Positions 16,780 to 25,281 of a stretch of 52,762 nucleotides of DNA are shown here, piece by piece; the stretch's first letter is position 1; each line of letters starts with the position of its first letter. The stretch covers positions 1 to 52,762 of the forward strand of contig JAFAGN010000041.1 of assembly GCA_023422695.1 (NCBI GenBank), written 5' to 3'. A program made the position numbers and the translations under genes. The notes beneath the pieces are model-generated. The model ran no database searches and was not told the origin of the DNA. It saw only the letters and a list, made by a program, of their open reading frames with translations. Origin of the DNA: Pseudomonadota bacterium. GTDB lineage: Bacteria > Pseudomonadota > Alphaproteobacteria > Sphingomonadales > Sphingomonadaceae.

Positions 16780-18036
16780 ATGGATATGGAGGCGGCGCAT
16801 GTGCGCGCCGAAGCACGCGAGCGAGCGATGACGATGCCGCTCGAGGAAATAGATCTCACCGACACATCGCTGTGGGCCAGCGATGCGGTGCTTCCCTATT
16901 TCGAGCGCCTGCGTCGCGAAGATGCCGTGCATTATCATCCGGCTGGGCAACATTCCGGCGGTGCCTATTGGTCGGTCACGCGGTTCCACGACATCGTCGC
17001 GGTCGACAGCGACCATAATAATTTCTCGTCGAGCCCCAATATCACGCTCGACGATGATTTCGCACCGGGCTTCATCGCAATGGACCCGCCGAAGCACGAC
17101 GTCCAGCGCAAGGCCGTCACCCCGTCGGTCTCGCCGGGGCGCCTGCGCGAGCTCGAACCGCTGATCCGCAGCAGGATGCAGAAATGTCTCGACGACCTGC
17201 CCGTCGGCGAGCCGTTCGACTGGGTCGACAAGGTCTCGATCGAGCTCACCGGACAAATGCTCGCGACCCTGTTCGACTTCCCTTTCGAGAACCGCCGGAA
17301 ACTGACCTATTGGTCGGACATGATCTCGGCCGACGCCAAGAGCCCATTATACACGCCGGACAATTGGCAGGCCGAGTTTCAGGCGGTGATGGACGAGGCC
17401 TATTCGGTGTTCATCGAACTGTGGAACGAGCGCGCCGGCGCCGAGCCGCGCGACGATCTCATCTCGATGATGGCGCACAGCCCGGCGATGAAAGACATGA
17501 GCCCCGAAGAATATCTGGGCAACCTGATGCTCCTTATCGTCGGCGGCAACGACACGACGCGCAATTCGATGACCGGTTCGGTCTATGCCATGCACCGGTA
17601 TCCCGAACAGCGCGCGAAGCTCGACCGCGACACCGCGCTTTTGCCCTCGATGATATCGGAGACGATCCGCTGGCAGACCCCGCTGGCCTACATGCGCCGG
17701 ACCGCAACCCGCGACGTCGAACTTGGCGGCAAGACGATCCGCGAGGGCGACAAGGTCGCCATGTGGTATCTGTCGGGCAACCGCGACGAAACGGTTATCG
17801 ACCGGCCGAACGAATATCTGATCGACCGCCCCAACGCGCGCCGTCATCTGTCGTTCGGGTTCGGAATTCATCGCTGCGTCGGCAACCGGCTCGCCGAACT
17901 CCAGCTGAAGATTCTTTGGGAAGAGATACTGGCCCGATTCCCCGAGATCATCGTGACCGCGGAGCCCGAGCGCGTGCCGAACAGCTTCGTTCGCGGCTAC
18001 AATTCGATGCAGGTTGTCATTCCCCGGCGCCTCTGA
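16780..18036 (+). CDS. Cytochrome P450, CYP153-like
   Basis: A 418-residue soluble bacterial P450. The I-helix GGNDTTR (about 255-261), the ExxR motif ETIR (294-297) and the heme loop FGFGIHRCVGNRLAE with Cys366 are intact. FIAMDPPKHDVQRKAV, the FDWVDKVSIELTGQMLATLFDFPFE segment and the IRWQTPLAYMRRTA segment closely resemble CYP153 alkane and fatty-acid terminal hydroxylases. No ferredoxin or reductase gene is adjacent, so partners must come from elsewhere. The ATG at 16780 has GAGGAG seven bases upstream; the frame is open from 16717. It is probably controlled by the upstream TetR. Confidence 0.9.
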   Translation: MDMEAAHVRAEARERAMTMPLEEIDLTDTSLWASDAVLPYFERLRREDAVHYHPAGQHSGGAYWSVTRFHDIVAVDSDHNNFSSSPNITLDDDFAPGFIAMDPPKHDVQRKAVTPSVSPGRLRELEPLIRSRMQKCLDDLPVGEPFDWVDKVSIELTGQMLATLFDFPFENRRKLTYWSDMISADAKSPLYTPDNWQAEFQAVMDEAYSVFIELWNERAGAEPRDDLISMMAHSPAMKDMSPEEYLGNLMLLIVGGNDTTRNSMTGSVYAMHRYPEQRAKLDRDTALLPSMISETIRWQTPLAYMRRTATRDVELGGKTIREGDKVAMWYLSGNRDETVIDRPNEYLIDRPNARRHLSFGFGIHRCVGNRLAELQLKILWEEILARFPEIIVTAEPERVPNSFVRGYNSMQVVIPRRL

Positions 18037-18051
18037 GCGCTGTCGCCTGCC

Positions 18052-19005
18052 CTAGATGTCAACCGCTGTAATCCGGCGATATTCGCTGCCGGTGATATTG
18101 CCTCCGCCATCAATGGTGTAGGTCAGGCCATTGACGAAGTTCACATTTCCGAAATACACGCGCGGGAAGCTGGTCGTGGCAGCCGCCGCCATACGGACAA
18201 TACCAAACGGTGGGGCGCCCGCCGTGGATTTATACGCCTCCACCTCGACACGACAGTCGCGGAAGGCAAAGGTGCAATTGCCCTGTCCGATTTCTGCATC
18301 GTCATCTTCATAGAAGAGAAAATTGCCGCCAGCAGGCGAATAATCTTCATGCCAAATGAAATCGATCGAAGCGTTGATGATGTTGACGTTCCCGCCACCA
18401 TTCTGCTTCACGCGGACATAGTTGCCGTAAGTGCCAATATCGGAGCCGATAAAATCGTGCTGAACGCTTTGATCATTGTCCAGCGTGACCACATCACCGT
18501 AGAACATGCCGGTGCAGCGCGTCACCTTGATCAGATCGGCATTGCCTGCGCCTTCGGTGTAATAGAATTTCTGTAGGTACTGGAAATCGCAGTCGGTCCA
18601 ACGGAACTGCTTCGGCCCGCCATCCGAGTAAATCTTGAACCCATTGCCGTAGAGATAATTGTCCGACCGGAAGCCAATGTCTTTCCAGTGGATTTGCTGA
18701 AACTTGTTTGGGTCGGTGGCGCCGTTGTCATAGAACCACGATTCCTCATCACCCGTCTCAAGGATGAGGACGGTTGACATCTTGCCGTCACCGACAAACT
18801 CGAAACCGACGAACGGCGCGCGCGCGTTGGTGAGACTGTCGAAGATATTGGGCGGAACATAGTAGGCGCCAGCGGGGATGTGAATCTTGCCCGTCTGCCG
18901 GTCGGTCGCGTAGAAGTCAGTCGGATCGCCGGGGCCGCCATGCGTAATCGCTATCCCGGCACCTGCTACCGTTGCGGCAAGGAGGTTGCCGCCGGTGATG
19001 GCCAT
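18052..19005 (-). pseudogene. Phage tail-spike/beta-helix protein, likely 5'-truncated
   Basis: The open frame encodes a Gly/Asn/Asp-rich protein whose short repeated strand-like segments (FRWTDCDFQYLQKFYY, VTRCTGMFYGDVV, FAFRDCRVEVEAY) look like a right-handed beta helix, as in phage tail spikes. The beginning (KIHIPAGAYYVP) resembles the first coil of such a domain. No ribosome site exists, and the first 66 bases overlap the zinc-ribbon gene on the other strand, so the original N-terminus is probably lost. The frame is open further upstream to 19638, but that part has no protein-like character. The stop lies only 16 bases from the P450 stop. Confidence 0.55.
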
Positions 19006-19092
19006 TTCGAGCGCCACAGCGGCGGATGGCGGACGCAACATGCGACCTGCGCAATCATCCACCGCGCCGCTCGCAAGGAGTCTGTCCGATGA
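18940..19092 (+). CDS. Small zinc-ribbon phage protein
   Basis: About 50 residues. CYRCGKEVAAGDGHFE, then HATCAIIH, gives a C-x2-C...H-x2-C zinc site typical of small phage or element proteins of unknown role. Its TGA overlaps the ATG of the next gene (ATGA), forming an early operon with the two following genes and the integrase. A weak ribosome site leaves the start uncertain. Confidence 0.55.
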   Translation: MRNRYPGTCYRCGKEVAAGDGHFERHSGGWRTQHATCAIIHRAARKESVR

Positions 19093-19397
19093 GCGGGGAT
19101 AAGGTGACGCAGGCGGATCGGCGCGTGCTTGCGACGCTCGGCTATACGGTCGTTGACGCCAGCAATTCTGTCGTCGAATGCGGCTGGCTAATGCGCGCGC
19201 CGGGGATTGATGATCGCGCATGGATCGCCGCGACAGAAGATGACGCATGGCATATGGCTTACGACCATAGCCGACCAAACCGCACCACCGAACTGGTCGA
19301 GGCGTTGCAATTGGCGGAGGCATATTTTTACGCAGTCGCACCGGAATGCAATGAGCTGCAAATAATTCGTCGCGCCCTTCACGATAGGGAGAGGTGA
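19089..19397 (+). CDS. Phage hypothetical protein
   Basis: A 102-residue protein with a good AAGGAG site, starting inside the stop of the zinc-ribbon gene. It is acidic and mostly helical by appearance (ELVEALQLAEAYFYAVAPECNELQIIRRAL). No family recognised. It lies in the early operon leading to the integrase. Confidence 0.6.
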   Translation: MSGDKVTQADRRVLATLGYTVVDASNSVVECGWLMRAPGIDDRAWIAATEDDAWHMAYDHSRPNRTTELVEALQLAEAYFYAVAPECNELQIIRRALHDRER

Positions 19398-19679
19398 ATG
19401 ACGGCAGAGCGCATCCTGTCCAAACTGCGGCGCGCCTATCGCAACGATACCGGCGCCACTCTTTCGCGTGAGCAGGTGCTTGAGCTGGTCGATTACGGCC
19501 TGCTAGATTTGCTGACCGCCCGAGAATTAGAGGACATGAAATGCCACGCGAGGGATCGCCTTTCGAGTACAAAGGATATTGGCTCGACAAGCGCCGGGAC
19601 GGGAAATCGCCCGACATCTGGCAAATCGCGTCCGGCACTCGACAGGTCAGCTATCGCAGCACTCGCCAGCGCGGCGTAG
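19398..19679 (+). CDS. Phage hypothetical protein overlapping the integrase
   Basis: A frame of 93 residues that starts directly after the previous stop with a strong GGGAGAGG site. The first 48 residues (ILSKLRRAYRNDTGATLSRE...) look like a genuine small helical protein. The rest overlaps the integrase frame by 139 bases and is Ser/Ala-rich, so the functional part may be short or this overlap may be real coupling. Confidence 0.45.
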   Translation: MTAERILSKLRRAYRNDTGATLSREQVLELVDYGLLDLLTARELEDMKCHARDRLSSTKDIGSTSAGTGNRPTSGKSRPALDRSAIAALASAA

Positions 19680-20767
19680 ATGAAGCGAAGTCTGCCCTTG
19701 TTGCCTATGCTGATGAACAAGCCGCAAAGCGCCCACAGTCGGCAGACGAGGCCTTGGTCATCCCGACCCTGCTTGCCTACTGGAAAGAGCATGGCAAAAA
19801 GGCCGTGGCGCCGCAACAGATCGCGAGCAGCCTTCGCGCCTTCATCGGTTTCCTGTTTCACGACGAGGCGACCGTGAACGCCGTCGTCAACGACCTCACC
19901 CCTGCCCTGTTCGTCCGCTTCCGCGAGTGGCGTATGAAGCCGCACAGCTATGACGTGCCGTGGGGCGGCAAGGATTATCGCCACAGCAGCCCCGGCGTGA
20001 AGGGCGAGACGGTATCGCGCAATCTTGACGACGTGCGCGCCGCCCTGAACCATGCCGAAGCCAACCGGCGCTTTCTGGCGCCCAAGGTTCCTGCCGTCCC
20101 CAAGCAACACCGCTCGAAATCGCGCGACCGCGTTTTGACATGGCAAGAGATGGGCATGATCGCCTGGTATGCCCGCCACTTTGACGACATGGGCCGCTGG
20201 GTCGCGTTAATGATCGGCACCGCGGCGCGACCAATCGCGCTGGCGAAATTCAACATCGACCAATTCGACGGGCGCAACATCGACTTGCACCCCATTGGCG
20301 CGCCAGAGACGGCGAAGGCCAATCCCATCATCCCGGCTATCCGCCCGCTGCGGCTCATCCTGAACCGCTGGCAGGGAACGGGGCCGGTGGATAGCCGCAA
20401 GCGCGCGTGGCGCACAATGCGGCGGACGCTGGGCCTGTCCGATGACGTGGTATCGAAAACGATCCGCCACACCATCGCGACCGAGCTTTACACGAACAGC
20501 GACGTTCCCGACCGCCAGCTTTCGGCGCTGCTTGGCCATGCTGGCCCGGTGAACCGTACGACGCGCAAATATGTCCACATGCGCCCCGACCATATGAAGG
20601 CGGCGGCTAAGGCATTGGAAAGAATCTGGCTTCGGGTTCAGCGAGAGGCAAATGCGTTCGGCGCTGTCCACTCGCTGTCCATTCCGCGCAGCGAAGGTGG
20701 AATAATTATTGACAAGATGACTGTAATACGCAAGGATAATGGCGTGTTTCGTGATGGTGGGCGCTGA
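19541..20767 (+). CDS. int: Tyrosine recombinase (phage integrase)
   Basis: A 408-residue integrase with an N-terminal arm-type and core-binding region (to about 190) and a C-terminal catalytic domain. Box I arginine is in IGTAARPIALAKF; box II reads SKTIRHTIATEL, with Lys where HxxR usually has His; LLGHAG follows, and the tyrosine nucleophile is in RKYVHM. GAGG lies seven bases before the ATG. The last two codons and the stop lie inside the 3' end of the tRNA-Val gene, showing that the tRNA is the attachment site. It appears intact, unlike the rest of the prophage. Confidence 0.9.
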   Translation: MPREGSPFEYKGYWLDKRRDGKSPDIWQIASGTRQVSYRSTRQRGVDEAKSALVAYADEQAAKRPQSADEALVIPTLLAYWKEHGKKAVAPQQIASSLRAFIGFLFHDEATVNAVVNDLTPALFVRFREWRMKPHSYDVPWGGKDYRHSSPGVKGETVSRNLDDVRAALNHAEANRRFLAPKVPAVPKQHRSKSRDRVLTWQEMGMIAWYARHFDDMGRWVALMIGTAARPIALAKFNIDQFDGRNIDLHPIGAPETAKANPIIPAIRPLRLILNRWQGTGPVDSRKRAWRTMRRTLGLSDDVVSKTIRHTIATELYTNSDVPDRQLSALLGHAGPVNRTTRKYVHMRPDHMKAAAKALERIWLRVQREANAFGAVHSLSIPRSEGGIIIDKMTVIRKDNGVFRDGGR

Positions 20768-20830
20768 CGGGCTCGAACCGCCGACCCTCTCGGTGTAAAC
20801 GAGATGCTCTACCAACTGAGCTAAGCGCCC
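20755..20830 (-). tRNA. tRNA-Val (TAC)
   Basis: A full cloverleaf can be folded: acceptor GGGCGCT with AGCGCCC, D arm GCTC/GAGC, anticodon stem TCTCG/CGAGA with loop TTTACAC (anticodon TAC), T arm with GGTTCGAGC, and an encoded CCA at 20755-20757. The tRNA 3' end is fused to the integrase end, the classical attachment arrangement. Confidence 0.95.
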
Positions 20831-20896
20831 CCGAAATGTCGCCGCACGCGGGGAAGCGCGCCCCTGCCACAAGCCGCCGTCGCTGGCAAGCCGTCG

Positions 20897-21946
20897 CTAT
20901 TCCTCAAGCGCTTCGAAATAGCGCGCCAGCGCGTCGCACGCGCCTTCGGCCAGCGCGATGAAGATGCGGCGACCGTCATGCGGGTCGGCTTCGCGGATGA
21001 ACAATCCGGCGTCGGTCATCGTCTTGATCCAGCGCAGCGCGGTCGTCGCCGGGACCGCGGCGGCAATACACAGGCTGGACACCGACACCGGCTGGCGTTC
21101 GAGCCGCGCGGCATAGAGGTCGAGCAGCATGTCCCACGCCGGATCGGCGAAAAGGTCGGCGGGGAAAAACTGCTCGCGCATCCGCCGTTGGCGCAGCATG
21201 TGGCGCACCGCCTTCGCCCGTTGCCGATCGACCATGCGCTGTTCGGGGACAAAGCTGCGCGGGATTGCGGCATAGTCCCGGATCGGCGCGCGAACCTGCC
21301 CCGGATAGTCGGCGTACTCGCCGCCCTGCGGCGCAAAACCGGTCGGAGTTCCGTCGAGCCCGCGCTGTCCCGCCAGATCGCCGAGCAAACGAGCGATCCG
21401 CGCCACCTCCTCCTGCAACTGATCGATCCGTTCCATCGCGTCGCCGCGCGCGACATCGCGAACCGTCATCTGCGGCACCCGGCGGGCAGCCGCCAACGCC
21501 AACTGCCGTTCGATCGCATCGGCATCGACCAGATACTCGGCGCGCAGCGTTTCGGGGACCACCCCCGCGATACGATCGAGCGCCGCGAGCGTCGTTTCGC
21601 AGATCAGCCTGGCTTTCCGTTCGACCGCCGCCGCGCAGATATCGACGACCGTTTCGATTTCCACCGCTTCCGCCGCAGCCAGCCAGACGATATCGACCAC
21701 CGCCATCTGACGGATGTGTCCCGCCGCTCGCAGCGCCGGAACGGCGGCGGTCAGCCGCACCCCGTCGACGCGCGCGATGTCCGGCGCGGTGCCCCGGGGG
21801 CCAACGAACAAAAGTGACGATATTGCTGCTCGGGGCGCCGGATGACCGGTCAGCGAAAGCGCTCCGCGCCCTTCCACGCCGAAATCGCCGAAACCAAAAG
21901 GAGTGGCCGACGCGTCCGACCGAATCCGCACATCATGGTCCATCAT
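20897..21946 (-). CDS. Winged-helix (MarR-like) regulatory protein
   Basis: A 349-residue protein. The C-terminal 80 residues form a winged helix (VSSLCIAAAVPATTALRWI, then a DPHDGRRIFIAL wing) like MarR-type DNA-binding domains. The middle has a short coiled coil (AMERIDQLQEEVARIARLL). The N-terminal half is Ala-rich with alternating strands and helices and might be a sensory domain; I cannot name it. GGGGACGG fits the ATG at 21946 (next codon also ATG); the frame is open to 21973. It is divergent from the nuclease gene. Confidence 0.75.
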   Translation of the reverse strand: MMDHDVRIRSDASATPFGFGDFGVEGRGALSLTGHPAPRAAISSLLFVGPRGTAPDIARVDGVRLTAAVPALRAAGHIRQMAVVDIVWLAAAEAVEIETVVDICAAAVERKARLICETTLAALDRIAGVVPETLRAEYLVDADAIERQLALAAARRVPQMTVRDVARGDAMERIDQLQEEVARIARLLGDLAGQRGLDGTPTGFAPQGGEYADYPGQVRAPIRDYAAIPRSFVPEQRMVDRQRAKAVRHMLRQRRMREQFFPADLFADPAWDMLLDLYAARLERQPVSVSSLCIAAAVPATTALRWIKTMTDAGLFIREADPHDGRRIFIALAEGACDALARYFEALEE

Positions 21947-22176
21947 GCTACCGTCCCCATTCGCTTGCTCCACCTTGGCGCAACTATGTCGTCATTCCGG
22001 CAATATTCACCTTTTGTTCGTTCGCTTTCGCCGCCAATTCGGACCCAAGTCGCTGCCTTGTCTTGAGTCGTTGCCCATCTGCGGTGCGGAGTTTGGTCCA
22101 GTTTGGACATGGTTTGTTCTTTTCGTCAAGTGCCTTCGCGGCTTGCCAAGCTCGCATGGACGGGTCAGGCGAGATT

Positions 22177-22755
22177 ATGGCGCGTCGCTCCCCTCCTTTG
22201 ACCCGGCTCCGCTGGCGGCGGCGCTTTCGCTCGCACCTGGCGCTGTTGCTGATCCTGGGCATGGCGATGGCGGCGTGGGTCTGGCTGCCCGTGCCGGTGC
22301 AAGTCGTGCCGCTGGTTCACATCATCGACGGCGACAGCCTGACGGTGCGGCAGGACACCGGTGCGGTGACGATCCGCCTGACCGGCGTCGATGCGATCGA
22401 ATATCGGCAGGATTGCGGCCGCGGCGCCGCGCGCTGGCCCTGCGGCAAAGAGGCGCGCTCGGCCCTGGCGACGCTGGCCGGTCGCGGACCGCTGCATTGC
22501 GAATTGGCGGCGAAGGACCGCTACGCGCGCACGCTGGCGACATGCCGTACCGCGCCGTTCCCGGACGGAATCGACCTGGGCGCCGAGATGGTGCGGCGTG
22601 GCTGGGCGGTGGCGACCAATGATGCCTATCGCGTCGAAGAAGGCACGGCGCAGGCGCAGCGGCGCGGCATCTGGCAGGGGGATTTCGTCCGCCCCGCCGA
22701 CTGGCGTGCGGCGCACGAGCGCCCGGCGAGCGCGCTGGCGGCGCCCGACGCCTAG
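22177..22755 (+). CDS. Membrane-anchored thermonuclease-like (SNase) protein
   Basis: A 192-residue protein: a basic N-terminus (RLRWRRRFRSH), one membrane helix (about residues 20-38), then a staphylococcal-nuclease OB fold. Readable elements are HIIDGDSLTVR, IRLTGVDAIEY (Asp and Arg of the active site), CGKEARSAL (Glu), and DRYARTLATC (second Arg). The protein probably cuts nucleic acid outside the inner membrane. An in-frame ATG at 22156 is an alternative start. Confidence 0.8.
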   Translation: MARRSPPLTRLRWRRRFRSHLALLLILGMAMAAWVWLPVPVQVVPLVHIIDGDSLTVRQDTGAVTIRLTGVDAIEYRQDCGRGAARWPCGKEARSALATLAGRGPLHCELAAKDRYARTLATCRTAPFPDGIDLGAEMVRRGWAVATNDAYRVEEGTAQAQRRGIWQGDFVRPADWRAAHERPASALAAPDA

Positions 22756-22818
22756 TCCGCCACGCCCGGCAAACGCACCCGCTATGCCTCGCCGCCGTTT
22801 CCGGCTAGGGCGGGCGAC

Positions 22819-23199
22819 ATGAACAGCGTGCTTCCCGTCATGATCGGCGGCGCGATCGGCGCCGGCGCCCGCCATTTGGTGGGACAGGCGATGCTCGCGC
22901 GGCTCGGTCCCGGCTTCCCCTGGTGGACGCTGACGATCAATATCGTCGGCAGCTTGGCGATGGGCCTGCTCATCGGCGCGCTCGCGCGCGGTGACGGCGG
23001 CAGCGATACCGCACGACTGTTCGTCGGCGTCGGTATCCTCGGCGGCTTCACCACCTTTTCCTCTTTCAGCATGGAATTCTGGATGCTTTTCGAACGCGGC
23101 CAAAATGCACAGGCGGCCGCCTATGTCCTTGCGTCGGTGATCGGCGCGATCGCGGCCTGCGGGCTCGGCCTCTTCATCATGCGGCAGGTGCCGGCATGA
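22819..23199 (+). CDS. crcB: CrcB/Fluc fluoride channel
   Basis: A 126-residue protein with four membrane helices and the family signature GGFTTFSSFSME; NIVGSLAMG holds the conserved Asn. CrcB dimers export fluoride. No fluoride riboswitch could be recognised in the 63-base leader. Its last four bases overlap the start of the pseudouridine synthase gene, the beginning of a tightly overlapping five-gene run. Confidence 0.95.
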   Translation: MNSVLPVMIGGAIGAGARHLVGQAMLARLGPGFPWWTLTINIVGSLAMGLLIGALARGDGGSDTARLFVGVGILGGFTTFSSFSMEFWMLFERGQNAQAAAYVLASVIGAIAACGLGLFIMRQVPA

Positions 23200-24428
23200 C
23201 GGGCGCCAAACCACAGCTCGACAGCGCCACGATCGCCGAGGAAGACGATGGCATCCGCCTCGACCGCTGGTTCAAGCGCCACCGCGAAGGCACGCCGCAC
23301 GCGCTGCTCGCACGCTGGGCGCGGTCGGGCCAGCTGACTCTCGACGGCAAAAAGGCCGATGTGTCGGATCGCATCGCCGCGGGTCAAAAACTCGTCATGC
23401 CGACCCCGCCGGTCGAAACCGCCGCGCGCCCGGCGCGCAAGGGCCGCCCGCTGACCGACGCCGATGTCGAGCTGGCAACCGGGATGATGATCCACCGCGA
23501 CGCCAGCGCGATCGTGCTCAACAAGCTGCCCGGCCTCGCCACCCAAGGCGGCACCAAGACCGAACAACATGTCGACGGCCTGCTCGACGCGCTGAAATTC
23601 GACGGCCCGACGCGCCCGAAGCTGGTCCACCGGCTCGACAAGGATACGTCGGGCGCGCTGCTGATCGCGCGCACCCCGCGCGCCGCCGCCTATTTCGCCA
23701 AGAGCTTTTCGAACCGCAGCGCGCGCAAGACCTATTGGGCGCTGATCGTCGGGGTGCCCGACATCCAGCAGGGCGAAATCGACCTGCCGCTGGCCAAACA
23801 GCCGGGATCGGGCGGCGAAAAGATGCACGTCCATGACGACGGCCTGCCGTCGAAAACGCGTTACCGCGTGATCGAGCGCGCGGGCAACAGCGCCGCGTGG
23901 GTCGAACTGCAACCGCTGACCGGGCGCACCCACCAGCTGCGCGTCCATATGGCGGCGATCGGCCATCCGATCGTCGGCGACGGCAAATATGGCGGCAAGG
24001 GCGCGTTTTTGACCGGGACGATCAGCCGCAAGATGCACCTGCATAGTCGCCGCCTGCGCATCGACCATCCCGACGGCGGCGCGATCGATATCAGCGCCGA
24101 GGTGCCCGACCATTTTGCCGCCAGCCTCGACGCGCTCGGATTCGACCCGCTGCTCGGCGAGGTCGGGACCGACGATGTCGCCAAGGGACCGCCGCCCAAA
24201 GCAGCTGCAAAAGCCGCGGCCAAGGCGCACAGCAAGCAGATCCGTAAGGCGCGGCGCGGCGAACGGCGCGGCCGCAGCGCCGAGGGCAAGCCCACCGACT
24301 TTGTCGGCAAGCCGAAACCCAAGGCCAAAGTAAAATCGGGCAAGCCCGGCAAAGCATCGCCCGCAAAACCCGCGGGCAAGAAACCGAGCGCGAAGAAGCA
24401 CCCGGCGCGCCCACCGCGAGCCAGCTGA
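23196..24428 (+). CDS. RluA-family 23S rRNA pseudouridine synthase (RluC-like)
   Basis: A 410-residue enzyme. An N-terminal S4 domain (IRLDRWFKRHREGTPHALL...) precedes the catalytic domain with HRLDKDTSGALL, where the Asp is the nucleophile that isomerises uridine, and the GRTHQLRVH motif. From about residue 330 there is a Lys/Ala/Pro-rich basic tail, common in alphaproteobacterial versions and probably binding rRNA. ATGA overlaps join it to the genes on both sides. Confidence 0.9.
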   Translation: MTGAKPQLDSATIAEEDDGIRLDRWFKRHREGTPHALLARWARSGQLTLDGKKADVSDRIAAGQKLVMPTPPVETAARPARKGRPLTDADVELATGMMIHRDASAIVLNKLPGLATQGGTKTEQHVDGLLDALKFDGPTRPKLVHRLDKDTSGALLIARTPRAAAYFAKSFSNRSARKTYWALIVGVPDIQQGEIDLPLAKQPGSGGEKMHVHDDGLPSKTRYRVIERAGNSAAWVELQPLTGRTHQLRVHMAAIGHPIVGDGKYGGKGAFLTGTISRKMHLHSRRLRIDHPDGGAIDISAEVPDHFAASLDALGFDPLLGEVGTDDVAKGPPPKAAAKAAAKAHSKQIRKARRGERRGRSAEGKPTDFVGKPKPKAKVKSGKPGKASPAKPAGKKPSAKKHPARPPRAS

Positions 24429-25048
24429 TGCATCCCAACAGCGCTTTTCGCCCGCGGCAGGATGACCTGGCCGAACTGCTGGTCCGCGAAATCGGCTTTG
24501 CCGCGATCTTCGCCGCGACCCCCGACGGCCCGCGCGTCGCGCACGCCCCGGTGGTGCTCAGCGACGACCGCATCACCCTGCAATTCCACCTGGCGCGCGG
24601 CAATGCGGTGACCCGGCACCTCGCTGGGACGACCGCGCTCGCGGACGTCCAGGGACCCGACGCCTATGTCAGCGCCAGCTGGTACGAAGATGCCGACCAG
24701 GTGCCGACGTGGAACTATGTCGCGATCGAGATGGAAGGGATCGTCAGCAAGCTCGACGATGCAGCGCTCATCGCGCAGCTCGATACGCTGTCGGCCAGCC
24801 ATGAAGCGCGTGTCGGCGCCAACCCGCCGTGGACCCGTGACAAGATGAACCCCGCGCTGTTCAGCAAGATGACCGGCGCGATCACCGGCTTCGAATTGCG
24901 GATCACCGCGTGGCGACCGACGATCAAACTGTCGCAGAACAAGTCCGCCGCCGAACGCGAGCGTGTCGCGGCGGGCGTCGAGACGACCGGTCATGGCGCG
25001 CTGGCGCAGTTGATGCGCCACCTTGGCGGCGATAGGGAGGGCGCATGA
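24428..25048 (+). CDS. PaiB-like FMN-binding protein
   Basis: A 206-residue protein of the PaiB family (FMN-binding split barrel), with the typical ASWYEDADQVPTWNYVAIEMEG, NPPWTRDKMNPALFSKMTGAI and KLSQNKSAAERERV segments. PaiB of Bacillus was linked to repression of protease and sporulation genes. Here it may be a flavin enzyme, since no DNA-binding motif is seen. Start codon overlaps the stop of the pseudouridine synthase. Confidence 0.9.
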   Translation: MHPNSAFRPRQDDLAELLVREIGFAAIFAATPDGPRVAHAPVVLSDDRITLQFHLARGNAVTRHLAGTTALADVQGPDAYVSASWYEDADQVPTWNYVAIEMEGIVSKLDDAALIAQLDTLSASHEARVGANPPWTRDKMNPALFSKMTGAITGFELRITAWRPTIKLSQNKSAAERERVAAGVETTGHGALAQLMRHLGGDREGA

Positions 25049-25281
25049 CCCAGGCCGACGACGCGCTCGCCAAGAAACGCTTTTTTGCCATCACGATCAT
25101 GCGCCTGATGGGCGCGGCGTTCGTCGCGATCGGCTTCATTCTGATCAGCGGCGGCTTTGCGCTGGCCGGACAACCGACCGACCGCTGGATCGGCGCCGCC
25201 GTCGTGCTGATCGGCGCCTTCGATTTCGCGGTGATGCCGCTGCTGCTCGCGCGCCGCTGGCGCTCGCCCAAAAACCCGTGA
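25045..25281 (+). CDS. Small two-helix membrane protein
   Basis: 78 residues with two membrane helices (MRLMGAAFVAIGFILISG and WIGAAVVLIGAFDFAVMPLLL), ending in a basic tail. Overlaps by four bases with the genes on both sides. Function unknown; the fixed position beside the ATP12-type chaperone suggests co-expression. Confidence 0.8.
   Translation: MTQADDALAKKRFFAITIMRLMGAAFVAIGFILISGGFALAGQPTDRWIGAAVVLIGAFDFAVMPLLLARRWRSPKNP

Larger units (their letters stand above)
18037..20767. mobile_element. Prophage remnant at tRNA-Val
   Basis: Only a tail-spike-like 3' fragment, three small early genes and an integrase remain, ending in tRNA-Val. The expected phage body between the tail gene and the early genes is missing, consistent with an internal deletion near 18930-19005. 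I could not find a copy of the tRNA 3' end near 18037-18060, so the left attachment site is not confirmed, and the element could extend further left. Confidence 0.6.

Noticed and set aside
18030..18065. Possible left attachment copy of tRNA-Val (GAGCGCTG near 18037)
   Set aside because: Only six to eight bases resemble the tRNA end, which is not above chance.
19006..19638. N-terminal 211 codons of the long minus frame joined to the tail-spike fragment
   Set aside because: The extension is Arg/Pro/Ser-rich, has no protein-like order, and lies opposite the early phage genes.
20705..20728. TTGACA and TAATAC boxes at the end of the integrase gene
   Set aside because: The spacing of about 8 bases is far too short for a sigma-70 promoter.
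22756..22818. Possible fluoride riboswitch before crcB
   Set aside because: The 63-base gap shows no pseudoknot-like conserved motif.
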